A DNA stretch of 64,000 bases from Exiguobacterium artemiae 255-15 (lineage in GTDB: Bacteria; Bacillota; Bacilli; Exiguobacteriales; Exiguobacteriaceae). Where the stretch lies: positions 1,142,001-1,206,000 of the forward strand of contig NC_010556.1 of NCBI RefSeq assembly GCF_000019905.1, written 5' to 3'. The translations under genes and the position numbers were made by a program. Positions 54,145 through 63,674 of the stretch are shown here, piece by piece (position 1 is the stretch's first letter; the number at the start of each line of letters is the position of its first letter). The notes beneath the pieces were generated by a model. It searched no databases, was not told where the DNA came from, and saw nothing but the letters and a program-made list of their open reading frames with translations.

Positions 54145-54345
54145 TTTCAACCGGATGCTGTTGTTCTTCTGTAAAGGAAGGACAGGAGGATCCGTTTTTT
54201 TTGTGAATATCTTGTTAATCTGAAAAATAAACGAATTCAACAACATTTCATAGGAATTACACGTTTTTTTACACCGGATTTACAAGACCTTTACAGACGT
54301 TCGCTACACTAGAAGTAGTACTTGTCTGTGAAGGGAGTAGTTCAT

Positions 54346-55110
54346 GTGTCGTTATTAGGAGAGGAACGAAAATCACAAATCATGCAATGGCTCGAAGAAG
54401 AAGGAAAAGTCATGACGAAGGATTTGATTGACCGTCTGGATGTCTCCGGGGAGACTGTCCGGCGTTATCTCGAGGAACTCGAGCGTGAACGACAACTGAA
54501 GCGGGTTTACGGGGGAGCAATCTACCAAGGCGGCAAACAAGAATCGCCGATTTCAAGACGGACCGATCAATTGTCCCGTCGGCTGGCGCGTTATGCGAAA
54601 GGTTGGCTGGCGGACTACTCCTGCATCTTTTTAGGCAAAGGGGAGCCGGTCGAACATCTGTTACCGTACTTGAGCGGCAGCGCAACGATTGTCACGAACT
54701 CGTTGTCGATTGCCAGTCATCTCGAACAGTGCCGGGAAACGGGACCGTTCCACGGCGAAATACGATTACTCGGCGGAACCGTCGATTCATATGGACAGAC
54801 GGTTGGGGTCGAAGTCTTGCAGGCGCTTGATGCCTATGCGTTTGACGCGTCTTTTTTGACGTTCGACGGAGCCGAGATCGAGCGGGGATTCGTCAGTGAT
54901 GACATCGAGTCGTCGTTGATTCAAAAAGCCATCATCGGTCGGACAAAGGATGTCTATGCCTTTTTGGCGTGTGACGAATTCGAGGGCAACCGGAAATATA
55001 AGGTCGCGGAATTCCGCCGCGCTAAAATCGTTCTCAGTCCCTCGACCTATCCGCCGTCTTGGGAGATGAAGCTGTTTAATGAACGGGTGAATTGGACCGT
55101 CGTCTCATGA
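54346..55110 (+). CDS. DeoR-family transcriptional regulator
   Basis: A 254-residue DeoR regulator. HTH: LGEERKSQIMQWLEEEGKVMTKDLIDRLDVSGETVRRYLEELERE, followed by VYGGAI. The C-terminal sugar-phosphate-sensing domain contains TNSLSIASHLE, RLLGGTV and DSRVG-like segments, somewhat degenerate. GTG 54346 is eight bases after GGGAG; the frame to TTG 54322 is less likely. Followed by cutC 25 bases later. Effector unknown; likely a phosphosugar. Confidence 0.85.
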   Translation: MSLLGEERKSQIMQWLEEEGKVMTKDLIDRLDVSGETVRRYLEELERERQLKRVYGGAIYQGGKQESPISRRTDQLSRRLARYAKGWLADYSCIFLGKGEPVEHLLPYLSGSATIVTNSLSIASHLEQCRETGPFHGEIRLLGGTVDSYGQTVGVEVLQALDAYAFDASFLTFDGAEIERGFVSDDIESSLIQKAIIGRTKDVYAFLACDEFEGNRKYKVAEFRRAKIVLSPSTYPPSWEMKLFNERVNWTVVS

Positions 55111-55135
55111 TACACTAGGGCGGGAGGGATGTATC

Positions 55136-55801
55136 ATGTTAGAAATCATTGCAGCAACAGTAGAAGAAGCAACAGCCGCCGAGCGGGCGGGAGCCGACCG
55201 GCTGGAACTCGTCTCGGCCTTATCAGAAGGCGGATTGACGCCGAGTTACGGATTGATCCGGCAGGTCTTGTCTTCGGTCGAGATTCCGGTCCACGTCCTC
55301 GTGCGACCGCACAGTAAATCGTTTGTCTATTCGAAAGCCGATCAGGAAACGATCATCACGGACATTGATTTGATTCGGGAACTCGGAGCAGCCGGAATCG
55401 TCGTCGGTTCATTGACGGCAGACGGACGTGTTGATGAAGGATTCCTTGGACGAATCATCAAACATAAGGGCGATTTGTCGCTGACGTTCCACCGGGCAAT
55501 CGACAGCAGTCGTGACATCTTGGAAGCAGCTGAAGTATTGGCTGATTTTCCAGAGGTCGACCGGATCTTAACGTCAGGCGGACACGCGACGGCACTTGAA
55601 GGTCAAGCCGTCATCGCCCAGTTGATTGAGCAAAATCCCGACTTGATCGTCTTGCCGGGTTCCGGCATCACGGTCGAGCGGGCGGAAGAATTACTTAAAG
55701 CAACTCAGGCAACCGAGCTACATGTCGGATCAGCCGTCCTCGTCGACGGTCAAGTTGATGCTGATAAAGTCGCGGCGCTGAAACAGCTGCTTGCGCGTTA
55801 A
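55136..55801 (+). CDS. cutC: CutC-family TIM-barrel protein
   Basis: A 221-residue protein of the CutC family. Signature stretches: CVDSVEDA-like N-terminus (here MLEIIAATVEEATAAERAGADRLEL), VLVRPHSKSFVYSKADQETI, LTFHRAID and RILTSGGHATALEG. Originally linked to copper tolerance, but the biochemical role is unsettled. Short, AT-poor and co-directional with the DeoR gene, so probably the same operon. Confidence 0.9.
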   Translation: MLEIIAATVEEATAAERAGADRLELVSALSEGGLTPSYGLIRQVLSSVEIPVHVLVRPHSKSFVYSKADQETIITDIDLIRELGAAGIVVGSLTADGRVDEGFLGRIIKHKGDLSLTFHRAIDSSRDILEAAEVLADFPEVDRILTSGGHATALEGQAVIAQLIEQNPDLIVLPGSGITVERAEELLKATQATELHVGSAVLVDGQVDADKVAALKQLLAR

Positions 55802-55813
55802 AAAAGAGCTTTA

Positions 55814-55987
55814 GGGTTTGAAGAAGAAATCATTCTGCTTTTCACTCGCTTTCCTCAGGCGAGACACAAGCCAGTTTCCCTGCCCTTATGGTCAGGGAAG
55901 CGGGTCTTGTTTGTCTCTGACAGCGCAAAAAAATGCGCTTTTTCCTGTAGGAGTCTCATGAAGCGAATCATTTCTTCGAAACGAATG
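55814..55987 (+). ncRNA. Structured RNA candidate with 6S-RNA-like architecture
   Basis: The 427-base gap 55802-56228 has no gene. Its first part folds as one long rod. The closing stem pairs about 55817-55841 with 55960-55982 (GAAGAAAT core). A large central bubble follows, with a small hairpin on its 3' side (GCGC-A7-TGCGC, 55923-55938). The terminal stem pairs GAGACACAAG (55861-) with CTTGTTTGTCTC and ends in TTCCCTG/CAGGGAA (55875-55898). A rho-independent terminator follows at 55988. This is the layout of 6S RNA, the sigma-A RNA polymerase inhibitor. No clear promoter was found. Alternatives: another long sRNA or a cutC 3' UTR structure. Confidence 0.4.
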
Positions 55988-56024
55988 TAGGGAGGCGGAC
56001 TTTCAAATCCGTCTCCCTATTTTT
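55988..56024 (+). terminator. Terminator after the structured RNA
   Basis: TAGGGAGGCGGA/TCCGTCTCCCTA stem (one G-U) and a T run. Confidence 0.9.
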
Positions 56025-56228
56025 GGTGAAAATAACGATTGGGTCCATTATTTCATTTTGATAGGTATTTTACTTCTCTCATTTCCCTTACTGAGAGAAC
56101 AAAGTCTTATTAGAGTCAGCTGCCCAAAAATCGACACATCTTGAAGGAATCGAGACAGGGATTGCTATTTTTTCAAGACAGACTACGGTAAACTATAACA
56201 GGAAAGTTGAAAGGTAAAGGAGTTCATC
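56025..56228. other. Gene-free stretch upstream of the DUF975 gene
   Basis: About 200 bases with no frame of note. It should hold the promoter of the next gene; TATAAC at about 56196 is a possible -10. Nothing else recognised. Confidence 0.5.
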
Positions 56229-56867
56229 ATGACAAATCTACAGTACAAACAAGCTGCACTCGCGACGCTGAAAGGAAAGTGGCTGACAGCGCTCAGTATT
56301 TCGATCGTTTACTTCTTAATCTTTGCGCTGGCTGCCAGTCGGATGTCGTTTGATCAAGACGATCTCGACAGCATGCTTCGCTTCGTCGCCTTGAACATCG
56401 TCGTGACTATTGTCCTCGCACCGGTTACGGTTGGACGGACGATTTCCTACTTACGTCTCGTCCGTGGTGAGACGGCAGGAATCGGCACATTATTCGAAGG
56501 ATTTTCATCGATCCGCTTTTATTTGAAGGTAATGGCTGCCTATACGGTTGTCACGTTGCTCGTCTACTTGGGTTCTTTTTTGATCGTACCGGCGATCTAT
56601 TTTTACTTGATGTATCGACTGGTTCCGTTTTTGTTGATCGACCGACCGGATCTGTCGTTTTTCCAAGTACTCGGGGAAAGCCGACGGATGATGCATGGTC
56701 ATAAGTGGCGTCTCGTGAAGCTGTACCTCAGCTTCATCATCTGGGGCATTCTCGCCTTACTCAGTACTGTCGGAGTTGTCCTGCTGACACCGTATTTCGA
56801 TACGACGATGGCACATTTTTATGAGCAGTTAAAAAAAGAACAACAGACAGCGACACGTTCCGCGTAA
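56229..56867 (+). CDS. DUF975 family membrane protein
   Basis: A 212-residue protein with four or five membrane helices. The family pattern is an N-terminal amphipathic LKGKWLTALSISIVYF, then VGRTISYLRLVRGE and the C-terminal LGESRRMMHGHKWRLVKLYLSFI. Function unknown; present in many Firmicutes. ATG follows AAAGGAG. Confidence 0.82.
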   Translation: MTNLQYKQAALATLKGKWLTALSISIVYFLIFALAASRMSFDQDDLDSMLRFVALNIVVTIVLAPVTVGRTISYLRLVRGETAGIGTLFEGFSSIRFYLKVMAAYTVVTLLVYLGSFLIVPAIYFYLMYRLVPFLLIDRPDLSFFQVLGESRRMMHGHKWRLVKLYLSFIIWGILALLSTVGVVLLTPYFDTTMAHFYEQLKKEQQTATRSA

Positions 56868-56914
56868 AAAAACGAGTCTGATCCACCCTTCATCGGGCGG
56901 GTCAGACTCGTTTT
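56868..56914. terminator. Bidirectional terminator
   Basis: AAAACGAGTCTGA-CC stem paired with GGGTCAGACTCGTTTT, between convergent genes. Confidence 0.9.
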
Positions 56915-56927
56915 GTCGTGTCGTCTC

Positions 56928-57809
56928 TTAACGTGACGGTGTTTTTTCTTTTAACAGCAAGTAAAGAGCTTGTGTTCCTGATTCGGCATGACCGGACGCG
57001 GCCAGTTCCTCATACAAGTCTTTGACGAGGGCAAGACCCGGTGTCGAAATGCCCATCTCATCCGCACGTTCGAGTGCCAAACGCATGTCCTTGATGAAAT
57101 GTTTGACGAAGAAGCCGGGAGAATAGTTTTCCGCAATGACACGCGGAATCAAATTCTCGAGCGACCAGCTGCCGGCCGAGCCACTTTTGATCGTCGCGAC
57201 GAACTGTGTCGGATCGATGCCGGATTTCGTGACGAACAGCAACATTTCCGCTGTTCCAATCATCGATCCGGCAATCGCGATCTGATTGGCGAGTTTAGCC
57301 GACTGCCCTTGTCCCGGACCACCAAAGCGGGCGATTGATTTGCCCATCGCCTCGAACAGTGGTTTGACCGTATCGAAGGCTGCTTCTTCGCCACCGACGA
57401 GAATCGCGAGTGTCCCGTTTTTTGCACCGAGATCGCCGCCTGTGACCGGTGCATCGAGGGCGTGAAGTCCTGTTTGAGCAGCTTGCTCCGCAATCCGGAT
57501 TGCGAGTGCGGGACTTGATGTCGTCATGTCAATGACGATCGTCCCCGGGTTTGCCGATGCTAAAATGCCGTCTTCCGCCAAATAAATCTCTTCCACGTCC
57601 TGCGGATATCCGACGATCGAGATGACGACGTCGACATCCGTCACGGCTTCCTGAATCGTATCGACGATTACGGCGCCGTCCTGTTCGAGCGGCAGCCCTT
57701 TTTCTTTTGTCCGGTTATAGCCTTTGACGGAAAAACCGGCTTTTAATAAATTGCGGACCATGCCTTGACCCATGACACCTAGTCCGATGAAACCAATTGT
57801 TTTTGTCAT
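56928..57809 (-). CDS. NAD(P)-dependent beta-hydroxyacid dehydrogenase (YkwC/GarR-like)
   Basis: A 293-residue dehydrogenase of the 3-hydroxyisobutyrate/tartronate semialdehyde group. Nucleotide-binding motif IGFIGLGVMGQGM at the N-terminus, substrate motif DAPVTGGDLGAKNGTL, catalytic Lys in GQGQSAKLANQ, and FFVKHFIKDMRLAL. ATG overlaps the stop of the upstream ABC transporter (ATGA), so translation is coupled. Substrate unknown. Confidence 0.9.
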   Translation of the reverse strand: MTKTIGFIGLGVMGQGMVRNLLKAGFSVKGYNRTKEKGLPLEQDGAVIVDTIQEAVTDVDVVISIVGYPQDVEEIYLAEDGILASANPGTIVIDMTTSSPALAIRIAEQAAQTGLHALDAPVTGGDLGAKNGTLAILVGGEEAAFDTVKPLFEAMGKSIARFGGPGQGQSAKLANQIAIAGSMIGTAEMLLFVTKSGIDPTQFVATIKSGSAGSWSLENLIPRVIAENYSPGFFVKHFIKDMRLALERADEMGISTPGLALVKDLYEELAASGHAESGTQALYLLLKEKTPSR

Positions 57810-59554
57810 CTGTTACTCCCCCTGGTCGTTTCGGTTTGACCGATGAATTGTTGCGTTACGAGTTTATTATACAAAACATTCGACGCGACGAGGGCGTCAT
57901 GTGTCCCGATGCCGGAAACACGTCCTTGTTCGAGGACGACGATTTGATCGGCATGGCGGACGGTGGCGAGACGGTGGGCGATGACGAATGTCGTCCGTCC
58001 TTCCATCAGCCGTTCGAGCGCTTCCTGAACGACACGTTCCGACTCGGAGTCAAGACTTGAGGTTGCTTCGTCAAGCAGTAACAGCTCCGGATCGCGCAGA
58101 AGGGCGCGGGCAATGGCAATCCGTTGCCGCTGACCGCCGGACAGTTTGACGCCCCGTTCGCCGATCTCGGTTTCGTATCCTTGCGCAAACGACCGAATGA
58201 ATTCGTCGGCATTGGCCATCTCGGCCGCTTCCCGGATTTGTTGCTCCGTGACCTCACCCGTTAAGCCATATAACAGGTTGTCGCGAATCGTCCCGGACAA
58301 GACCGGCGAATCCTGAGCGACGTAACCGATTGAATTCCGCCAGCTCGCCAGTTCAAACTCGTTGATGGCATGTGGACCGAGTTCGATCTGACCAGCCGTC
58401 GGTTGATAAAAGCGTTCGAGCAGAGCGAACAACGTTGATTTTCCGGAGCCGCTTGGTCCGACGATTGCCGTCGTTTGACCACGCGGCAAGGAGAAGGTGA
58501 CGTCGTGCAACAGTGTCGTATCATCATAACCGAACGACAGTTGGTTAAAATGAACCGCTGCGAACGGGCGCTCGACCTGACGTGTTCCGTCGGTTTCCGG
58601 CTGTTCTTCGAGCAATTCGGAAATCCGTTCCGTCGCTCCGCGTGCTTTTTGCAGTTTTGAGACGAATTCGGTCATCGTCACGAGCGGAGTCATGATTTGG
58701 AACAGGTATAACGAGAAGGCGACGAGCTCACCGGCTGTAATCTGATTCGTTGCGACGCGGTAAGCACCGAAGCTGATGATGATGATCAGCATCGAAGTCA
58801 AGGCAACGTTGAAGACCGGCAGCAAGATGGCTTGGACTTTCCCTTCCTTGACACCAAAACCATACAGATTCTCAATCCGGGTCTGTCCCCGGTCCATCTC
58901 ATACTCTTCCGTCGCCTGTGATTTGATCAGGCGGACTTCACCCAGCATTTCCGCAAAAAATCCGGATAATCCGGCCAGTTCTTTTTGCGTCTCACGGGAA
59001 ATCTGGTGAAGCTTCCGAACGAGCGGGATGATGATCAATAACGTAATCGGCACGGCAATCACCATCACGAGCGTCATCTGCCAGTCGAGGAAAAATAAGA
59101 TCGTGATTGCACCGACGATCGAGACGATCGATGTCAACAGACGCACGAGTTGCTCCGATAATAGCTGTTGTAACGTCGTCGCATCATTATTGAGACGCGA
59201 GACGAGTTCACCGGATTTCGTTTCGTCGTAAAATGGAATGGGTAAAGCTAGCAGGTGTTTCCATAACATCGTCCGTAAATTCGCGACGATCCGTTGTCCC
59301 GCAATGTGCAGCCAATAGATGGAAAACGCATTGCTGATCATTTGGACGATGAAGATCACGATGAACAGGGTGATCAACCCGGGTGTCAGGCGATCGACGG
59401 AAAAATTGTCAATCAAAGACTTCAAGAACCATGGAATCATCAGGGCAGCGAGTGCCTGAATGATGGAAACCGTTACGGCAGCCGACAGCAGTCCAATCGG
59501 TGGTTCGCTTTTTTTGAGTAATGATAAAAATGATTTAAATGTAGCAGGTTTCAC
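57806..59554 (-). CDS. ABC exporter, BmrA/LmrA-like homodimeric half-transporter
   Basis: A 582-residue half-transporter: six membrane helices (about 20-310), then an ATPase with Walker A GPSGSGKST, signature LSGGQRQR and Walker B LLLLDEATSSLD with the catalytic Glu, so it can work as a homodimer, unlike the YheI/YheH pair elsewhere in the window. GTG 59554 is nine bases after AAAGGA; the frame to 59776 overlaps the divergent YaiI-family gene. Substrate unknown, drug or lipid export likely. Confidence 0.9.
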   Translation of the reverse strand: MKPATFKSFLSLLKKSEPPIGLLSAAVTVSIIQALAALMIPWFLKSLIDNFSVDRLTPGLITLFIVIFIVQMISNAFSIYWLHIAGQRIVANLRTMLWKHLLALPIPFYDETKSGELVSRLNNDATTLQQLLSEQLVRLLTSIVSIVGAITILFFLDWQMTLVMVIAVPITLLIIIPLVRKLHQISRETQKELAGLSGFFAEMLGEVRLIKSQATEEYEMDRGQTRIENLYGFGVKEGKVQAILLPVFNVALTSMLIIIISFGAYRVATNQITAGELVAFSLYLFQIMTPLVTMTEFVSKLQKARGATERISELLEEQPETDGTRQVERPFAAVHFNQLSFGYDDTTLLHDVTFSLPRGQTTAIVGPSGSGKSTLFALLERFYQPTAGQIELGPHAINEFELASWRNSIGYVAQDSPVLSGTIRDNLLYGLTGEVTEQQIREAAEMANADEFIRSFAQGYETEIGERGVKLSGGQRQRIAIARALLRDPELLLLDEATSSLDSESERVVQEALERLMEGRTTFVIAHRLATVRHADQIVVLEQGRVSGIGTHDALVASNVLYNKLVTQQFIGQTETTRGSNR

Positions 59555-59684
59555 TTCGGCACATCCTTTCCTGTCTATTGTCTGTTTTATGGAGAAGATG
59601 GTCAACTTCGAACGATTCACTTGACAGTCATTCCTGTCGTCACGGACACTAAAAGAAGTGAACGGAAGTAAGGAGTGACAGGAC

Positions 59685-60119
59685 ATGAAAATATGGATTG
59701 ATGCCGACGGCTGTCCGGTCGTGGATTTGACGATTCGGCTCAGCCGAGGATATGAGGTGTTTTTAGTTTGTGACACGGCCCATCAATTCAATCGTGCCGG
59801 TGCAACGACCATCACCATCGGTCAAGGGCATGATGCGGTTGATTTTGCCATCGTCAACCGAATGGCGCCGGGGGATATCGTCGTGACTCAGGATTATGGT
59901 CTCGCAGCGCTGGCGTTGGCACGTAAAGGACAGGCGATTGACCAGAACGGTCGGGTTTTCACGAACGAGAATATTGATTTTCTGTTACATACCCGGCATG
60001 TCGGACAGGAAATTCGTCGGGCCGGCGGGCGGACAAAAGGACCGAAGAAACGGACACGTCAAGAAGATGCGTCTTTTGAGCAGTCCTTCAGCCGTCTGTT
60101 GACTGAAAAAACGGATTGA
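59685..60119 (+). CDS. YaiI/YqxD family (DUF188) protein
   Basis: A 144-residue protein with the family signature WIDADGCPV at the N-terminus, GHDAVDFAIVNRMAPGDIVVTQDYGLAALAL in the middle and a basic C-terminus (RRAGGRTKGPKKRTRQED). The conserved aspartates suggest a PIN-like nuclease fold, but no activity is established. ATG follows AAGGAGTG. Divergent from the ABC exporter. Confidence 0.9.
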   Translation: MKIWIDADGCPVVDLTIRLSRGYEVFLVCDTAHQFNRAGATTITIGQGHDAVDFAIVNRMAPGDIVVTQDYGLAALALARKGQAIDQNGRVFTNENIDFLLHTRHVGQEIRRAGGRTKGPKKRTRQEDASFEQSFSRLLTEKTD

Positions 60120-60193
60120 ATTTCCTGTCTCAGCAATCGGTGTACATGCTATAATTTTAGACATGAATTCAGGAACCGGAAGGAGGAAACTCA

Positions 60194-61846
60194 TTGAAAA
60201 AAGTCATGCGTTACCGTCCCGAAAAAAAAGTCAGACCGTATCGTCTAAAAACCGGTCCTTTCCCGTTAAGTGAAGTGAAAGCGACCGAGACGACGGATCA
60301 ACAGCGCATCGGTCAACTGACACAGGATCTTGTCGAAGTGGAGCATAAATTGAAGCATCGAAACGAGATGATGGAAGCGTTAGCGACACAAAATGTTGAG
60401 TCGGCATGTGAGACATTGCTTGTCAAACTGCTTCATCTCGTGGATCTCGAAGCCGGCGCCATCCTGCTGTACCGACGTGAGCAACTGAGCCATCTCGTAA
60501 CGCAAGGGGTCGAGGACATTGAATTGATTGAAAAAGATCTGGATCAATACTCGGTGTTGCGTCGTGCTTTTGTGATGCGTAAATCCGTCCAGCTTCCAGC
60601 GGCGGAAGGGATGTATGAATCGGCTGTTCCCGTCCAATCGCCAAGCAATGGAGGTGTCGTCGGGATCATCTATCTTAAGCATCCGTTTGAACAGTTTAAT
60701 CTGGAACAGGTCGGGGACATCCTCGACCTGTCGCGTAAACTGGGTATGACGCTGGAACGGCATTTGTTGTTCCATCAGATGGAGCACGAAAAAATTAAAA
60801 CGTATCAATTGCTTGACTCGATCCGCGAAGCGGTGCTCTATATCGAAAGCAGCGGCGAACAGATTTATGCCAATCAGGCTTTGTTGAACATGTTCCCGCC
60901 GAAACTGGTTAATCAGGCGCAAGGGTTCCGCCATGCCTACGAACGGGCGACCTCATTGTTTGAACATATCGATCAAGCCGACGCTTTGCACGATTACATC
61001 GGTCAGTTGATGAACGGGGAAATCCCGGGTGAAACGATTGAATTATCGGCGTTCCGGGGGAATTTACTGCTCAGTGCTTACGCAGAACGGATTGCGATTG
61101 CCAATGTCGAGTGGGGGATGATGCTGGTCCTGCGTGATGTGACGAAGGAAAAGGAACTTGATTTAAAACAATCCGAGTTTGTTTCCATCGTGTCGCACGA
61201 ATTGCGGACACCGCTTTCCTCGATCATGGGCTTCACGGAACTGTTGATGCGCCGGACACTCGATGGTCCGCGTCAGAAAAAATACCTCGAAACGATTCAT
61301 TCCGAGACTGTCCGGTTGGCGGAATTGATTGACGATATTTTGGAGATTCAAAAGGGTGAAGATCTGACGCAAGGCACGACTAAAAAACGGATGGACTTAA
61401 AGAAATTAGTGTTTGAAATGCGGCCGATGTTTGACTTGGCAAGCAGTAAACACCGGATTCGGGTTGCTTTTGAACCGGGTCGTTACGAGCTGACGGCAAG
61501 TGAAGAAAAAATGAAACAACTGTTCACGAACCTGATCATGAATGCGATTAAATATTCACCGGACGGTGGACTGATTCAGATAAAAGGCGTCGTGCAGGAT
61601 CACTTGATCCGCTTGACGGTTGAAGATGAAGGAATCGGAATTCCGGAAAAATCGGTCCCGTTTATCTTTGATAAATTTTACCGGGCCGATAATTCGGATA
61701 CCCGGAAAATCGGGGGTACCGGTCTTGGTCTTGCGATCTGTCAGATGATCGTCAAAGATCATGACGGAACGATATCCGTTCAGTCGGAAGAAGGCATCGG
61801 AAGTACGTTCACGGTCGAGTTTCCGATCGAAATGGTGACAGAGTGA
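60194..61846 (+). CDS. Cytoplasmic sensor histidine kinase (coiled coil-GAF-PAS-HisKA-HATPase)
   Basis: A 550-residue kinase with no membrane helices. A basic N-terminus and coiled coil (about 35-65) is followed by a GAF domain (65-190), a PAS domain (203-318), HisKA with His335 in SIVSHELRTPLSS, and HATPase (about 430-548) with N (NLIMNAIKYS), G1 (DEGIGIP), F and G2 (GGTGLGLAI) boxes. All catalytic boxes are intact. No response regulator is adjacent, so it is an orphan kinase. It is followed 21 bases later by the GAF-GGDEF-EAL gene, suggesting a shared signalling role. Confidence 0.9.
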   Translation: MKKVMRYRPEKKVRPYRLKTGPFPLSEVKATETTDQQRIGQLTQDLVEVEHKLKHRNEMMEALATQNVESACETLLVKLLHLVDLEAGAILLYRREQLSHLVTQGVEDIELIEKDLDQYSVLRRAFVMRKSVQLPAAEGMYESAVPVQSPSNGGVVGIIYLKHPFEQFNLEQVGDILDLSRKLGMTLERHLLFHQMEHEKIKTYQLLDSIREAVLYIESSGEQIYANQALLNMFPPKLVNQAQGFRHAYERATSLFEHIDQADALHDYIGQLMNGEIPGETIELSAFRGNLLLSAYAERIAIANVEWGMMLVLRDVTKEKELDLKQSEFVSIVSHELRTPLSSIMGFTELLMRRTLDGPRQKKYLETIHSETVRLAELIDDILEIQKGEDLTQGTTKKRMDLKKLVFEMRPMFDLASSKHRIRVAFEPGRYELTASEEKMKQLFTNLIMNAIKYSPDGGLIQIKGVVQDHLIRLTVEDEGIGIPEKSVPFIFDKFYRADNSDTRKIGGTGLGLAICQMIVKDHDGTISVQSEEGIGSTFTVEFPIEMVTE

Positions 61847-61867
61847 GGCGAAAAGGAGGGGTGATTC

Positions 61868-63622
61868 GTGGATAATATGCAAATGCGGTATGAAGCGCTG
61901 CATCCGCTTGTTGAGGAAATCTTAAAAAAATTAAGTGAAGAAATTGGCGTCAACACGTTGTTTTTTGCGTTAAACGATTTGAACAGCAATTTCATCGTCA
62001 AAGCAATCAACCAAGAAAAAGAATTAATCGGTGAAGGGACGACCCATGTCTATCAGCACGTCCTTTGTAAGCTCGTCATCGATGAGACGGACGGGAAGAT
62101 TCAAATCAACGAGTTATCGGCGGATCCCCATACGAGTAACCACCCGGTCACGAAATCGCTTGGGAACGGCAGTTTTTTAGGCGTGGCCATCAAAAATGCG
62201 GAAAATGAAAAGATCGGGACATTATGCGCATTTGATGATAAACCGTATGATTTTGACGCAAAAGACATCGAGCTGGTTGAAAACTATGCTGACATCATCA
62301 GTAAATCGATCAGTGTGGAGACATACGTCATCAAGGATGCCTTGACCGACGTCTACAATGAACGCTACATGAACCGGTTGATTTCCAGCGTGGCGAATCA
62401 GTCCACGTTCCTGATGGTCTTAAATCTCGATAATTTTCATGCCATCAATGCGACATACGGTTATCGGGTCGGCAATAAAGTGTTGCAGGAAATTGCCTCC
62501 CGTTTAAAATATGTATCCATCCTCGATCATGTCGTCGGACGAATGGACGGGAACGAATTCATCGTGTTGGCACCCATCGACGAAGCAGAGTTTGCGGAGC
62601 ACGGCAACACGTATGCGAACTGGATCATCGAGGCGATTGAACGGCCAATCGAAGGCATCAGCCACGAACCGATTCGTGTCACCGCTTCTTCCGGCGTCAG
62701 CTTATTGACCGGGGACTATATGAATCGTCAAACGCAGGTTTATGCAGCAGAAGCCTTGATGCAACAAGTCAAACTGGACGGAAAAGCCGGAACCTTGTTC
62801 GTCAATCAGGCTCGGGAACTCGAACAACATCCGTTTGAACACGTTTTGGAAAAAGAACTCGGGCAGGCTCTTGCACGGGGACAATTTGAATTGTATTATC
62901 AACGGATTTTCAATGCCAAACTTGGCCATACGGTGGCGGTTGAAGCCTTGTTACGGTGGAATCATCCGGTCCTTGGCTTCGTCAGTCCGGCAGACTTCAT
63001 TCCGGTCGCTGAACGGATGGGAAGCTTTGGTCAAATCGGACGATTCACGGTCTGTCAGGCCATCACCGACAGTGTCCGCTTGGAACAGGAATTGGGTCAC
63101 CCGGTCACGATTTCAATCAATCTGTCGGCGAGTCAATTCCAGTCCGACGCGATGCTTGCTGACCTGTTGGCATTTGCCAATCAGCCGCCGTTCAAGCGGG
63201 ACCGGATCGTCCTTGAAATCCGTGAGGAAGTCCTGCAGACGGGACGACGTCAAGCAATCGGTCGACTCGAATCGTTGCGTCAGGCCGGATACCGCTTGAG
63301 TGTCGATCATTTCGGCAGTCACTACGCATCGTTGAATTCGTTACTCCGCTTACCGGTACAATCGGTGAAACTGGATCCGATTTTCACCCGGCGATTGGCG
63401 CAAAATCAGCTCGAGCAGTCGATGTTACAGTCTGTCTATGCGTTGACGCAAGCACTGAACATTGCACTCGTCATTCAAGAAGTCGAGACGGTTTCTCAAT
63501 TCCGTCAGATTACATTGCTTGGGGAAAAGTTGTATGTTCAAGGACATTACCTCCATCACCCGCAACCGATTACGAACTTAATTGCCGATTTTTCAAAAAC
63601 CAGCCATACGCTCGATGTTTAA
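61868..63622 (+). CDS. GAF-GGDEF-EAL protein with both catalytic sites degenerate
   Basis: A 584-residue protein: GAF (about 10-152), GGDEF (about 158-315), EAL (about 325-575). The GGDEF site reads MDGNEF (Asp227-Phe231), so cyclase activity is unlikely. In the EAL domain, EAL itself is kept (Glu359-Leu361 in VEALLRW), but the metal-binding DDFG is DHFG (Asp480-His481) and the Glu of the AEGVE motif is Gln537 (IQEVE), so phosphodiesterase activity is also unlikely. It may bind c-di-GMP or act through protein contacts. GTG 61868 follows AAGGAGGGG, in an operon with the kinase. Confidence 0.88.
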   Translation: MDNMQMRYEALHPLVEEILKKLSEEIGVNTLFFALNDLNSNFIVKAINQEKELIGEGTTHVYQHVLCKLVIDETDGKIQINELSADPHTSNHPVTKSLGNGSFLGVAIKNAENEKIGTLCAFDDKPYDFDAKDIELVENYADIISKSISVETYVIKDALTDVYNERYMNRLISSVANQSTFLMVLNLDNFHAINATYGYRVGNKVLQEIASRLKYVSILDHVVGRMDGNEFIVLAPIDEAEFAEHGNTYANWIIEAIERPIEGISHEPIRVTASSGVSLLTGDYMNRQTQVYAAEALMQQVKLDGKAGTLFVNQARELEQHPFEHVLEKELGQALARGQFELYYQRIFNAKLGHTVAVEALLRWNHPVLGFVSPADFIPVAERMGSFGQIGRFTVCQAITDSVRLEQELGHPVTISINLSASQFQSDAMLADLLAFANQPPFKRDRIVLEIREEVLQTGRRQAIGRLESLRQAGYRLSVDHFGSHYASLNSLLRLPVQSVKLDPIFTRRLAQNQLEQSMLQSVYALTQALNIALVIQEVETVSQFRQITLLGEKLYVQGHYLHHPQPITNLIADFSKTSHTLDV

Positions 63623-63674
63623 GCTGTGTAAGGAAGGGAATACTCTTAACATCACAGATCGAGGGGGACTTTTT

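Noticed and set aside
59555-59776. N-terminal extension of the BmrA-like exporter
   Set aside because: It would overlap the start of the divergent YaiI-family gene and shows no transporter-like sequence; GTG 59554 has a good site.
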